From Arcuatula senhousia (lineage: Eukaryota > Mollusca > Bivalvia > Mytilida > Mytilidae), in the NCBI GenBank assembly GCA_963971305.1, contig OZ020306.1, positions 63,585,022-63,649,021 of the forward strand: a stretch of 64,000 bases of DNA, read 5' to 3'. Below the pieces are notes generated by a model. The model was not told the DNA's origin and did no database searches. It worked only from the letters and a program-made list of their open reading frames with translations. Of the stretch, positions 25,701 to 37,700 are shown piece after piece. Position 1 is the stretch's first letter. Each line of letters opens with the position of its first letter. Made by a program: the position numbers and the translations under genes.

Positions 25701-28700
25701 TCCAGAGTCAGCCTTATGAGTGTCCAATGCCCAAAGTCAGTCTAATGAGTGTCCAATGTCCAGAGTCAGCCTTATGAGTGTCCAATGCCCAAAGTCAGTC
25801 TACTGAGTGTCCAATGTCCAAAGTCAGCCTTATGAGTGCCCAATGCCCAAAGTCGGCCTTATGAGTGTCCTAGGTCCAAAGTCAGCTTTATTAGTGTCAT
25901 AGGTCCAAAGTCAGTCTTATGAGTGTCCTAGGTCCAAAGTCAGCCTTATGAGTGTCCTACGTCCAAAGTCAGCTACATGAGTGTCTTATGTCCAAAGTCA
26001 GCTTTATGAGTGTCCTATGTCCAAAGTCAGTCTTTTGAGTGTCCATTGTCCAAAGTCAGCCTTATGAGTGTCCTATGTCCAAAGTCAGTCTTATGAGTGT
26101 CCAACGTCCAAAGTCAGCCTTATGAGTGCCCAATGTCCAAAGTCAGCTTTATGAGTGTCCTAGGTCCAAAGTCAGCCTTATGGGTGTTCTAGGTCCAAAG
26201 TCAGCCTAATGTGTGTCTGAGGTCCAAAGTCAGCCGCCTTATGAGTGCCCAATGTCCAAAGTCAGCTTTTTGAGTGTCCTAGGTCCAAAGTCAGCCTTAT
26301 GGGTGTTCTAGGTCCAAAGTCAGCCTAATGTGTGTCTGAGGTCCAAAGTCAGTCGCCTTATGAGTGTCCAATGTCCAAAGTCAGCCTTATATGTGTGCAA
26401 TGTCCAAAGTCAGCCTTATATGTGTGCAATGTCCAAAGTCAGTCGTATGAGTGTCCAATGTCCAAAGTAAGCCTTATGAGTGTCCAATGTCCAAAGTCAG
26501 TCTTTTTAGTGTTCATTGTCCAAAGTCAGTCTTTTTAGTGTTCATTGTCCAAAGTCAGTCTTATGAGTGTCCAATGTCCAAAGTTAGTCTTATGAGTGTC
26601 CAATGTCCAAAGTCAGCTTTATGAGTGTCCAATGTCCAAAGTCAGTCTTATGAGTGTCCAATGTCCAAAATATTTTATAAAAGGATATGGAGTAAATGAA
26701 CATGAACATTAAAGTCAGTCTTATGAGTGTCCAATGTCCAAAGTCAGTCTTATGAGTGTCCAATGTCCAAAGTCAGCCTTATGAGTGTCCTAGGTCCAAA
26801 GTCAGCTTTATTAGTGTCCTAGGTCCAAAGTCAGCTATGAGCGTCTATAGTCTGTGTCACAAGATCCATTTTCTAGTTTTTTATTTTTTGTTTCTAAATC
26901 TTTTGATTTATATCCACCCTGTATTTTTCATGATGACAAATGATTAATGAACTTCAACTTTTCTCCAATAATTTACCCCTCTTACCTCCCTTGGCAACGC
27001 ATCACTGATTTAATAATTTCTATCTAAAATTCCTATGTTAAAATCCGCCATGTTTGTTTACAAACTGGTCCCTATTAAGGGAGTTAACCTGCTTCTGTTA
27101 AGGAAAGAGAAGGGAACAAGTTAAGGTCATGACTACTAGCACAAAAGTAAACAAACATGGTGGATTTTAACATAGGAATTTTAGGTATAATTTTTTTAAT
27201 CAGTGATGCGTTGCCAAGGGAGGTAAGAGGGGTAAATTATTGGAGAAAAGCTATTTGTCATCATGAAAATATGGGGTGGAAATAAATCAAAAGATTTAGA
27301 AACAAAAAATAAAAAAACTAGAAAATGGATCTTGTGACAGAGACTATAAGTAATAAATTAGTGATATCTAAGTCCACAGAGACCAGATGAGGTAGTAATA
27401 ACTGTCCATATTCAATATTTGATAATTTACCTGTGAATTGTTTCCTCCTGTTAGCTCTAAGCTTGAACACAAGGGACCAGCGGATGAGCCTGGTTCACTA
27501 TAGTTCATATTATGTGAAGTTCCCATTGGTCGGTGCCCTATAATTCCTGAGGGTTGCCTTGGTGGGTGCCCTGAACATTCTGCAGTTTGCCTTGGTGGTT
27601 GCCCTAAACTTTCTGAAGTCTGCCTTGGTGGTTGCCCTAAACTTTCTGAAGTTTGCCTTGGTTGGTGCCCTAAACTTTCTGAAGCTTGCCTTGGTGTATG
27701 CCCTAAACTTTCTGAAATTTGCCTTGGTGGTTGCCCTAAACTTTCTGAAGCTTGCCTTGGTATATTCAATAAACTTTCTGAGATTTGTCTTGGTGCCTGT
27801 CCTGTACTTTGCGAAGTTTTATATTCAACTAAAAATACAATACAAAATTAAGCATCTTTGAATTAAAATTTGAAATAAAGAAGGAATTGATCCATTGGAC
27901 ATGGATGCCCCTGCTAAGCCCCAATAGAAAGTAGAAGTCCAACAGGTCTGAAAGTTGCTTAGGACATACAGTTTGTCATACTGAAGCATCCTATCAAGTT
28001 TTAAATCATTCTCATGTACAGTTTCTGAAAAAAGCTTGGAAATTTTCACATAAATTTTCATATAGGACCAGTCCCAAACAGGAAGTAGAAGTCGAACAGG
28101 TCTGAAAGTTGCTTAGGACATAAAATTTGTCATACTGAACCATCAAATGCCAAATTTTAAATCATTCTCATGTATCGTGACTGAGAAAAGCTTGATGTTA
28201 ATTCCTACAGACGTACAGACTGATGGACTTGAGTAAAACTTAATGCCCCCGACATGTTGTCGCGGGGACATAAAAAAACTCATTTGTGTTATGCTTTGTG
28301 GGCATGACTATGATAGTAAGAGATATGGTGATGAACAACAACAGGGGTGGAACTATGGATATAATAAATTGGTACATCAGATTACCTCCCATTTGAAGCT
28401 GTGTAGAGGGCGCTGTTATATCTACTGAAAATCCAGGCTCTGTTTCAAATATTTCGATATCCACCAAGGTAGGACAGGCAACTTGAAGAACCTTTAAAAC
28501 ATTTATTAAAGATGTTTGCTGGTCAGTTTGAAAATAACAGGGTATATAAATTTATATATTTGATGGAAAGACCATTGGTGAAGGTACAAAATAAGCTTAA
28601 AAAATACATGGGTAGCTGAACTCATTTTCGAGATAATAAGCGTTCAAAATTCGGCGGGAAAAGGCCTTCTCTGACTTTTTCACTGGGCAAAAATATTATC

Positions 28701-31700
28701 CTTATTTTATTGGTAAAATCCAGAGGATTCCGAAAATCTGACAGAAATCTGAAAACTTGACTAGCGATCATCCTTAAAGTAACAAACTAACAGAAGGAAA
28801 GAAATCTATTCATGTATATTTTTATACAAAGGCGCTAAACATTGATTCCAATTAAAACTGTAATGGGAAGGTAGCTCACTAAGTAACAAGCTGTCTTGTC
28901 AACCAAGAGTGTTGATGTGGATAATACTCTCTAGTTACAAAACTGAAGAAAACTGTGGCTACATCTTAAAGGGAAACTTAGATATTTTATTTATCATATC
29001 ATACTAAACATAAATATATATGTAAAACTTTTCAAACTTCTCCATTAAGCGCACAAGAGGGCATTTCTTATCAATTAGTTTTAATGATGGAGGCCGCCAT
29101 TGGACTCGACCGGAAGACCGGACACCACGTGGCTTATCACAATCTATCCGATGACCATTAAGTACCCATCTGATTATGACATGCAATGGTCAATCTATAT
29201 AAAGCTTGGTACTCATTTTTTCCCCTCGTCGTTCTGATAAAAAAAAATAAACTTGTATTTTCTCATTTAACAAGAAATATATAATGTTCAGAGGGATTAA
29301 GCAGAAGTTTAATATCGTCTTTGAACAATTCAATTTTTAAAGGAGTAGGGGCGATAAGGCCCTTATTTAGCCTATAAATATGAAGGTTATGCAAAAGTGT
29401 CCATTTCTGACCAGAATATAGTGTTTACTCTGCCTAAAAGGAAAACATGTCCAAACATTTAAAAATTTAATATTGAAGCGTCATAATGACGTCATAATTC
29501 TATTGATTTTAGCAAAAATTACAAAAATTGAGAAATTTGGTCGTTTTTAATGTATATTTTGGACCAGAAAACATCCTCCGCACACGAGAAACAAGTTAAT
29601 ACTTTTAGAGAAGGTTCATATAAGCCATATTAACAAACTGTAAAAATATTTTGTTGTTTCTTGTGTGCGGAGATACTTTTCTAGTCCAAAATGTATCGTA
29701 AAAATACTGAAAATCCATGTAAATTGGCGATTTTCTAAATAAGGTCAGTTTCATTTCGTATTTCCAGCAAAACAATCATTTATAACTTCAAAATATATTC
29801 AGTTTCTCATTTTTGGACATCTAATAAATGTTTTATCAGCATCTGACAACAGTATTCAAAGGTTGAGATTTCGTTAAAATTTTAGGCCAAAAACAGGCCT
29901 TATCGCCCCTACTCCTTTGTTTTAAAAGCATTATATTAATTATTGTAATCAATGTGATTTCATTTAAAATAGGCACAAGCTCCTGTTACGTCCAATTACG
30001 TAACTTTAAGGCGATAATTTATCTATGCTCCTGTTACGTTCCTTCCGGGAATAATAAATTCCGGACCCATTACGGATGGGGGGAACGAATCAAATCCGGA
30101 TTTATTATCAACGTTACGTGAGAAAAAAAATAACAAGATTATGTAAAATTTTGTTTTTTTTCAAAACTCTTATTGTATTTTTTAGATTGTATATTATATC
30201 ATCGGATTATTGTTTTAATTAATAAAATACTGAACATTATAAATATTCCATCACTTACTCAGAGTATGTATGCCCAAAAACGTTCCCGAAAAAAAGCATA
30301 TTGGACATGCAGAGCGTTCGTGCTATTAGAACTGACTAACTGTGTATTTAATTAATTCAAATTAATAACTTGACGGAATTTCATATACAAGCTCACATAA
30401 TGCTATATACTATTGTTTAATTGTGTTTTGATAAAGTATAGTATTGATATTTATTATTATTATTTACAATGACGATGTATATTCATAATTAAATATACTT
30501 ACCCTAAACTTTATTAGAAATTTTTTTTCACGTAACTTTAAGGTTTAAATTCTACAGTTACGTTGATAAATCCGTATTTGATTCGTTCACCCTATCCGTA
30601 ATAGGTCCGGAATTTATTATGTCCCGGAAGGAACGTAACAGGAGCATAGATAAATTTTCGCCTTAAAGTTACGTAATTGGACGTAACAGGAGCTTGTGCC
30701 TTTAAAATACTTGGCTTGGGTGTGAAGCGTGGTCTGATGGCCATACCGTCAATCAAAGTCATAAATTTACCTGAAAAAGTGCAATAAATCTAATACCTTT
30801 ATATCTTTTTATTGGCTACAACTTAATTAGGGATGTACCTCACAGGTACTAATTAAAACACTAGGCGGGACTTAGCAAGATTTATGGAACCAATGACTGT
30901 GCAGTACTTACAAATCATTAAATCAGCTTGATCGATGCAGACTGACAATCAACGTAGACCAACGTGGACACAAAGCTTTTTTACACATGTAACCCATGGT
31001 GGACTTTAAAATGCATATTTGACAAATATATATTTACAATAACATTTAATAGAAAACAAAATTATTTCTACATTCATTGACATTTTTGACATGATTAAGT
31101 CCCTTTTGGCCCTTTTTGTTTAAAAAGGTTAGGACCACAAACCCCAAATGCAATAAAAAGCTTCCTTCAGTATATATAATCATCATATTTAAACTTCATA
31201 ACAATTGGCTGGCCCACTACAGCTTAATTTCTTGTGTTAAACTATTTTCCTTGACCAATGACCAACTGTTAAAAAATGGCGTTTTTTGCCCCTTTAACCC
31301 CATATATCTCAAAAACAGTAAGAGATATTGCAAATCTGATTGCAAAATGCAGGCAGGGATTTTCACAAGGATTCCAATGAAAAAAAGATTTTGAAAATCG
31401 GACCACAAATAAAAAAGTTGATTTTTTTGGTGTGGCCCGTCTTTGACCCCCTGTACCAATGTAACGGTTCAATATACATCAAAACCATTGACACATTTTG
31501 TTGACAGAATTTAATGAGGAATTCAATAAAAAAAAGAATTTTCAAAATCAAATGAATAATAAACATTCTACAACAGTTTTGTCAATATACCCGTTTTAGC
31601 CCCTTTTGACCCTTTTTTCCAAAACAGTAAGGGCCACTAACCCCAAATACAATAGGAACCTTCCTTGAGTGCTTACAAACATCATATCAAAATTTCATTA

Positions 31701-34700
31701 CAATTGGTCAATATTTACTCAAGTTATTGCACAGAAACCAAATGTCCCCAGACCAAAACGATGACGACGACGACAAGGACGACGACAGCATCATACCATT
31801 ATACGTCCGCAAATTTTTGCGGTCGTATAAAAAGCCAGGAAGTTACTCGGCAAGATATTTCAACACAGGTACCAAACCATATCCGGATGTCATGCAGTTA
31901 GAGACAGAGCAATAGACCCAGCAGCAAATGAATATCAAAATATGCAGACAATAACAACATCAAACACACACACACATAACAACAAAACCGCATTCAGCAA
32001 CGTGAACTCAAGTCGAAACGAGAGTGAACTCAGGTGCTCCAGAAGAATAAGCAGTTCCTGCTTGCTATAGCACACCCGTCACGTTGCCAAAGATCAATTA
32101 AGTGTAGGTCAAATCTGGAAATGATGGCATTACAAAACTCTATGTCAAAACAACATCTGTGCTCATCTGAGAGATAGAAATCCCGATTTGTAAACAAGCA
32201 CATGATGTCGTCCATAAAATTTCTTGACAAATTCTGAAACCTCCCCTTTTGGTCCACAGTTGCCAGTTTATGGAGCCCTTTTCGAAAATTTCTAGATCTG
32301 TCCCACTTGAAACTATAAAAGTCCACATACAACCCGAAACTAGCCAAAATGCAGTGCAGCTGTTAGTTGTGTTGTCAAATCCCATGGGTGTCAAATACAG
32401 ATCTTGCCGAATGAAAGATTAGGAGCAATATATGGTTATGAATTATATTAAAAAGAAACAAAGAAGTGCCGAAGTGGTATGTTTTTAATCTTGAATTAAG
32501 AAGACTTACAAAACTAGAGGCTCCCAGGAGCCTGAATCGCTCACCTGATCTCTTATGCCAAAGTTTGAATAAATTTCACAAACTTTCAAGTATACAAAGT
32601 TGCAAAACAATCCCTTCAGTGGTTTCAGAGAAGAAGATTTTTGAAAATCAGTTAAAATTAATGGAAAAAAAACAGTTGAAGGGGAATAACTCTTAAATGG
32701 CTGATCTGACAATTTTGACCCTGAAATCAATTTTTTAGATCTGAATGAGCTTAATATTTCTAAAATGTTAACTTTTTCTATAGGTCTAACAGTTTTCAAG
32801 ATATAGTCCAAAAACTGCAAAAATGTTCAATTTTGACGATTAAAGGGCAATAACTCCTATAAGGAGTCGTTTCACAACTTTGACTTAATGGAGAGATTTG
32901 TAGAACTTTTGATGCAGAACATGACAGGTTGCTTCGGATTTTCTCTATCTCTTATACTTGTTGAGTTATAAGCCAAAAACAATGGTCTGACCCCCCTGTT
33001 CTATTTTTAGCAACAGCAGCCATGTTGGTTGGTCGATGTGTATATAATTTACAAACTTGGTAGAGGACATCCTAAAAATTAAGCATACCAAGTATCAATA
33101 CAATCCCTTCAATTGTTTCAGAGAAGAAGATTTTTGAAAATCAGTGTAAATTAATGGAAAAAAAACAGTTAAAGGGGAACAACTCTTAAACGGTTGATCT
33201 GACAATTTTGACCCTGAACTCATTTTTGTAGATCTCAATGAGCTTAACAATTCTGCAATGCTAACTTTTCCTCTAGCTCTAAAGGTTTTCAAGATATAGT
33301 CCAATAAAAAGCTTCGCCGAGCGCAGCATGATACGACCGTAACATGTTGAACCCTGTACGTTTTAGGCCTAATATGGATAGTCTAATGCTCTGGACACAT
33401 GCAGCCCATGGTGGACTGACAAACATTTTTGACACATGCTTCTCTGATGGACTTTCGACCCAGGGGGTAAAAATATAAATTTTGAATGTTGTATTCTACT
33501 CTTTAAAAGAATAATGTTTGGGGAAAAAATTAAAAAACCAGAATTTTTTTTAAATTATGATTACAGCCCCAAAAATTTTATTCTTAAATTTAGTTTAGTT
33601 TAAACATATTTATTTATCCTGGATTGGGAAACAAGCTTGATGCTTATATTAATCCCTCTCCAGCTAGCAGATTGCCAGTGTGGCCTTTGTAGCGGCCCCC
33701 ATTGAGCCTACTCTTATCGAAATCTACAAAGGGGTCTTTAACATGCATGGGGTATTGCTCTCCACATACACGGGACAACCTTTTTTCGTCCCTTCCGAAG
33801 GACTAGCATCGTTCCTCGAGACCATCCTTGCAAATGGTGTCAAGAGAGAGTCAGAAAATTGGTTCATGAAATTTTCACCCCAGACGAGGATCAAACCACG
33901 AACCTCGGTGTTAGTAGCCCAACGCGTTAACCACTACACCATTCTTAAATTTAGAATCGCTACCTGACAAGAATAAATTTGCACACAAAAATTTCGAAAT
34001 CGGACCACAAATAAAAAAAAATTTCCATTTTGGCCCCATTTGGCCCCTAATTATGTAATAGGGGGAAAAAGGGGGGGTCGCAAAAATTAATTCTTAATTT
34101 TGTATCCGCTATTTGACAAGAACAAACATGCAAAAACAAATTTCAAAATTGGACCAGAAATAAAAAAGTAACAATTTTGGCCCCTTTTGGTCCCTAATAA
34201 CGTAACAGTAATAAAAGGGGACACAAAAATATATCTGCTACTTGGCAAGTATAAACTTGCAAAAAAATTGTCAAAATCGGACAAGAATAAAAAAGTTTCG
34301 ATTTTGGCCCCTTATTACGTAACAGGTGAAAACAGGTTGGAGTCGCAAAAATAAATTTTCAAATTTGGATTCGCTACTTGACAAAAATAAACTTGCAAAA
34401 AAAATGTTCAAAAACAAACCAGAAATAAAAAAGTTTTGATAACGGCCCCTTTTGGCCCCTAATTACAAAACAATTGAAAAAAGGGATGGTCGCCAAAATT
34501 AATTCTCAAATTGGGATTCGCTACCTGACAAGAATAAACCTGCAAAAAAAAATTTCAAAATTGGACCACAAATAAAAAAGCTTCGATTTTGGCCCCATTC
34601 GGCCCCTAATTATGTAATAGGGGAAAAAGGGGGGGGTCGCAAAAATTAATTCTTAATTTTGTATCCGTTTTTGACAAGAACAAACATGCAAAAAAAAATT

Positions 34701-37700
34701 TCAAAATGGGACCACAAATAAAAAAGTTTTTATTTTGGCCCCTTTTGGCCCCTAATTACACAACGGAGAAAAAGGGGAAGCAAAAATTCATCAGGTTCAT
34801 TCTTTTATTGTAAGAAACTTTCTTGACAATTTTCACATCAATAGGCCAACTTGGACCAAAGTTATGGTGGAAACAAGTAAAATATTTGAATTTTTTGCCC
34901 CTAATTTCGAAACAAAAAAATGGGGGAACCCCCAAAATTAATCCCATTCATCCTTGTATGGTAAAGAACATCACTGTCAAATTTCATAGCAATTGGATAA
35001 CTAGAACTAAAGTTATTGTGGAAACAAACAAACAAGAGGCTCCCAGGAGCCTGAATCGCTCACCTGGTCTTAATGTCAACCCTTTGAAGACTTTTGTATA
35101 GCTAAATGAGCTGAATGTTTCAGCAATAACAAGCTTTTCTCTATCTGCAATAGTTTTCATTCCAAAGCAAAAAAACACTATTTTTCACTTTTAAAGGGCC
35201 ATAACCTCTTAAAGGGGTCATCTGAATACTTCGACCATAAAAAGACTTTTGTAGAGCTAATTAAGCCATTAACATTTAAGCAAGCAACATCTTTTCTCTA
35301 TCTGCAAAAGTTTTCTTTGTTAAGGCCAAAAACACTTTTTTGCCTTTAAGGGGCCATAACCACTATAAGGGGTCATCTGGCAACTTTGACCCTATGGAAA
35401 CTTTTGTAGAGCTAAATGAGCTGAACATTTAAGCAAGCAACAACTTTTCTCTATCTGCAATAATTTTCATTCCATAGGCTGAAAACACTATTTTTTGCCT
35501 TTAAGGGGCTGTAACCCCTATAGGGGGTCATCTGACAACTTTGACCATAGGTGACTTTTGTAGAGCTAAATGAGCTGAACATTTAAGCAAGCAACAGTTT
35601 TTCTCTATCTGCAATAGTTTTCATTCTATTGGCCAAAATCTCTATTTTTTGCCTTTAAAGGGCCATAACCCCTATAAGGGGTCATCTGACAACTTTGACC
35701 CTATGGAGACTTTTGTAGAGCTAAATGAGCTGAACATTTATCAAGCAACAGCTTTTCTCTATCTGCAATAGTTTTCATTCTATAGGCCAAAAACACTATT
35801 TTTTTGCTTTTAAGGGGCCGTAACCCCTATAAGGGGTCATCTGACAACTTTGACCCTATGGAGGCTTGTGTAGAGCTAAACAAGCTGAACATTTAAGAAA
35901 GCAACAGCTTTTCTCTATCTGCAATAGTTTTCATTCTATAGGCCAAAAACTCTATTTTTTGCCTTTAAGGGGACATAACCCCTATAAGGGGTCATCTGAC
36001 AACTTTGACCTTATGGAGACTTTTGTAGAGCTAAATGAGCTGAACATTTAAGCAAGCAACAGCCTCTCTCTATCTGCAATAGTTTTCATTTCATAGCCCA
36101 AAAACATGAAAAAATGCTATTTTTCACCTTTAAGGGGCCGTAACTCCCATAAGGGTCATCTGACAACTTCGACTCAATGGAGACTTTTGTAGAGCTTTTG
36201 ATGCTGAAGCAGTAGGGTGGCATCAGATTTCATCTATGTCTAATACTTTTTGATTTACAAGCCAAAAACAGTAGTCTGACCCCCCTGGTCTATTTTTAGC
36301 AACGGCGGCCATGTTTTTCGACGAATCAAAAATCCCCACATCAGTTCTGTGGGGGATACCCTAAAGTACCACCAGACCAAATTTGGTTTGAATCTGTGCA
36401 GCCGTTTCAGAGGAGAAGAAGTTTGAAGAAAAGTTAACGACGACGACGACGACGGACGCCAAGTGATGGCAATAGCTCACATGGCCTTTGGCCAGGTGAG
36501 CTAAAAAGTAGTATTTTTGGCCCTTTTTTGGCCCCTAATTTCTAAACCAAAATTGAGGGGACCCCCAAAATCAATCCCATTCATCCTTTTATGGTAAGGA
36601 ACATCATTGTCAAGTTTCATAGCAATCAGATAACTGGAACTAAAGTTATTGTGGAAACACTAAAAAGTTTACATACACCGACGAAGACGACAACGACAGC
36701 ATCATACCATAATACGTCCGCAAATTTTTTGCGGTCGTATAAAAACTGCAAAAATGGTCAATTTTGATGATTAAAGGGCAATAACTCCTGTAAGGAGTCG
36801 TTTCACAACTTCGACTCAATGGAGAGATTTGTAGAGCTTTTCATGCTGAACAAGGCAGTCTGGTTGCTTCGGATTTTCTCTATCTCTTTTACTTTTGGAG
36901 TTATAAGCCAAAAACAATGGTCTGACCCCCCTGTTCTATTTTTAGCAACGGCGGCCATGTTGGTTGGTCGATGTGTATATAATTTACAAACTTGGTAGAG
37001 GACATCCTAAAGATGGAGCATACCAAGTATCAATGCAATCCCTTAAGTTGTTTCAGAGAAGAAGATTTTTGAAAATCAGTGTAAACAAGGTATAATTGAA
37101 ACTGGATGCAGTTTCGAATGTCTCCCAAACGAAGTCCCTTTCATCTCAAGTGAAAAATTTGGGCAGGGTGTTCCCTATAATACAAGTTTTACAGAAATCC
37201 CAGGGGTAAGCAAAATCCTGGAAATGCCTTTAAATGCATTTTTAGAACCTCATGCAAAAAAAATTGGCAGGGGTTTCCCTAAAAGACAAGTTTTACAAAA
37301 GTACCACTGGTAAGCAAAATCCTGGAAATGCCTTTAAATGCATTTTTAGAACCTCATGGAAAAAAATTGGGCAGGGGTTTCCCTATTTTCACAAGGTATT
37401 TAACTCTCATATAAAATGATTTGTCTTATTATGAGAAGTTATAATATATAGTTATAGGGTGGGGATTTCAATGGTTTTCATAAAAATTAGTATTTTATCA
37501 TTTGAGGGGGTGGGGAATGACCCCCTCAGAGCCCCCTATGGTACCAAATGATTTGCCTTATCATAAGGAATAATAATATATATGGTTATAGGGTGGGGAT
37601 CTCAATGGTTTTCAGAATATTTAGTATTTTAATATTTGAGGGGGTGGGGCATGACCCCCCTCAAACCCGCCTTTGGAACAAATGGTTTGTCTTATCATGA

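Larger units (their letters stand above)
33304..36741 (+). mobile_element. Repeat family X, long copy 3, inserted into Y and carrying nested insertions
   Basis: It begins ATAAAAAGCTTCGCCGAGCG and ends GCGGTCGTAT. The inside holds a tandem series of related ~130-180-bp units with GGCCCCTAATTA and AAAAAGTTTTGATAA-type cores, G-rich on one strand. A SINE (33594-33940) and a Y copy (35034-36504) are nested inside. No protein coding was found. Joining 33303 to 36742 restores the Y sequence, which shows that the whole 3.44 kb is an insertion. Confidence 0.72.

Noticed and set aside
26332..26947. Open frames over the 29-bp minisatellite
   Set aside because: They track the repeat and change frame each unit; no domain.
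27559..27861. Plus-strand frame with repeated ALNFLKFALV motif
   Set aside because: Antisense shadow of the coding repeats in mdm2 exon 7.
32030..32394. Minus-strand frames of 84 and 105 codons in mdm2 intron 5
   Set aside because: No recognised domain, no splice sites that would fit the mdm2 phases, and partial similarity to a dispersed repeat.
33880..33951. A genuine tRNA gene on the minus strand
   Set aside because: Box A and B resemble a tRNA, but the cloverleaf is not intact and the sequence continues into a SINE body with a target duplication.
33680..33967. 95-codon plus-strand frame
   Set aside because: It lies across the minus-strand SINE and its flank.
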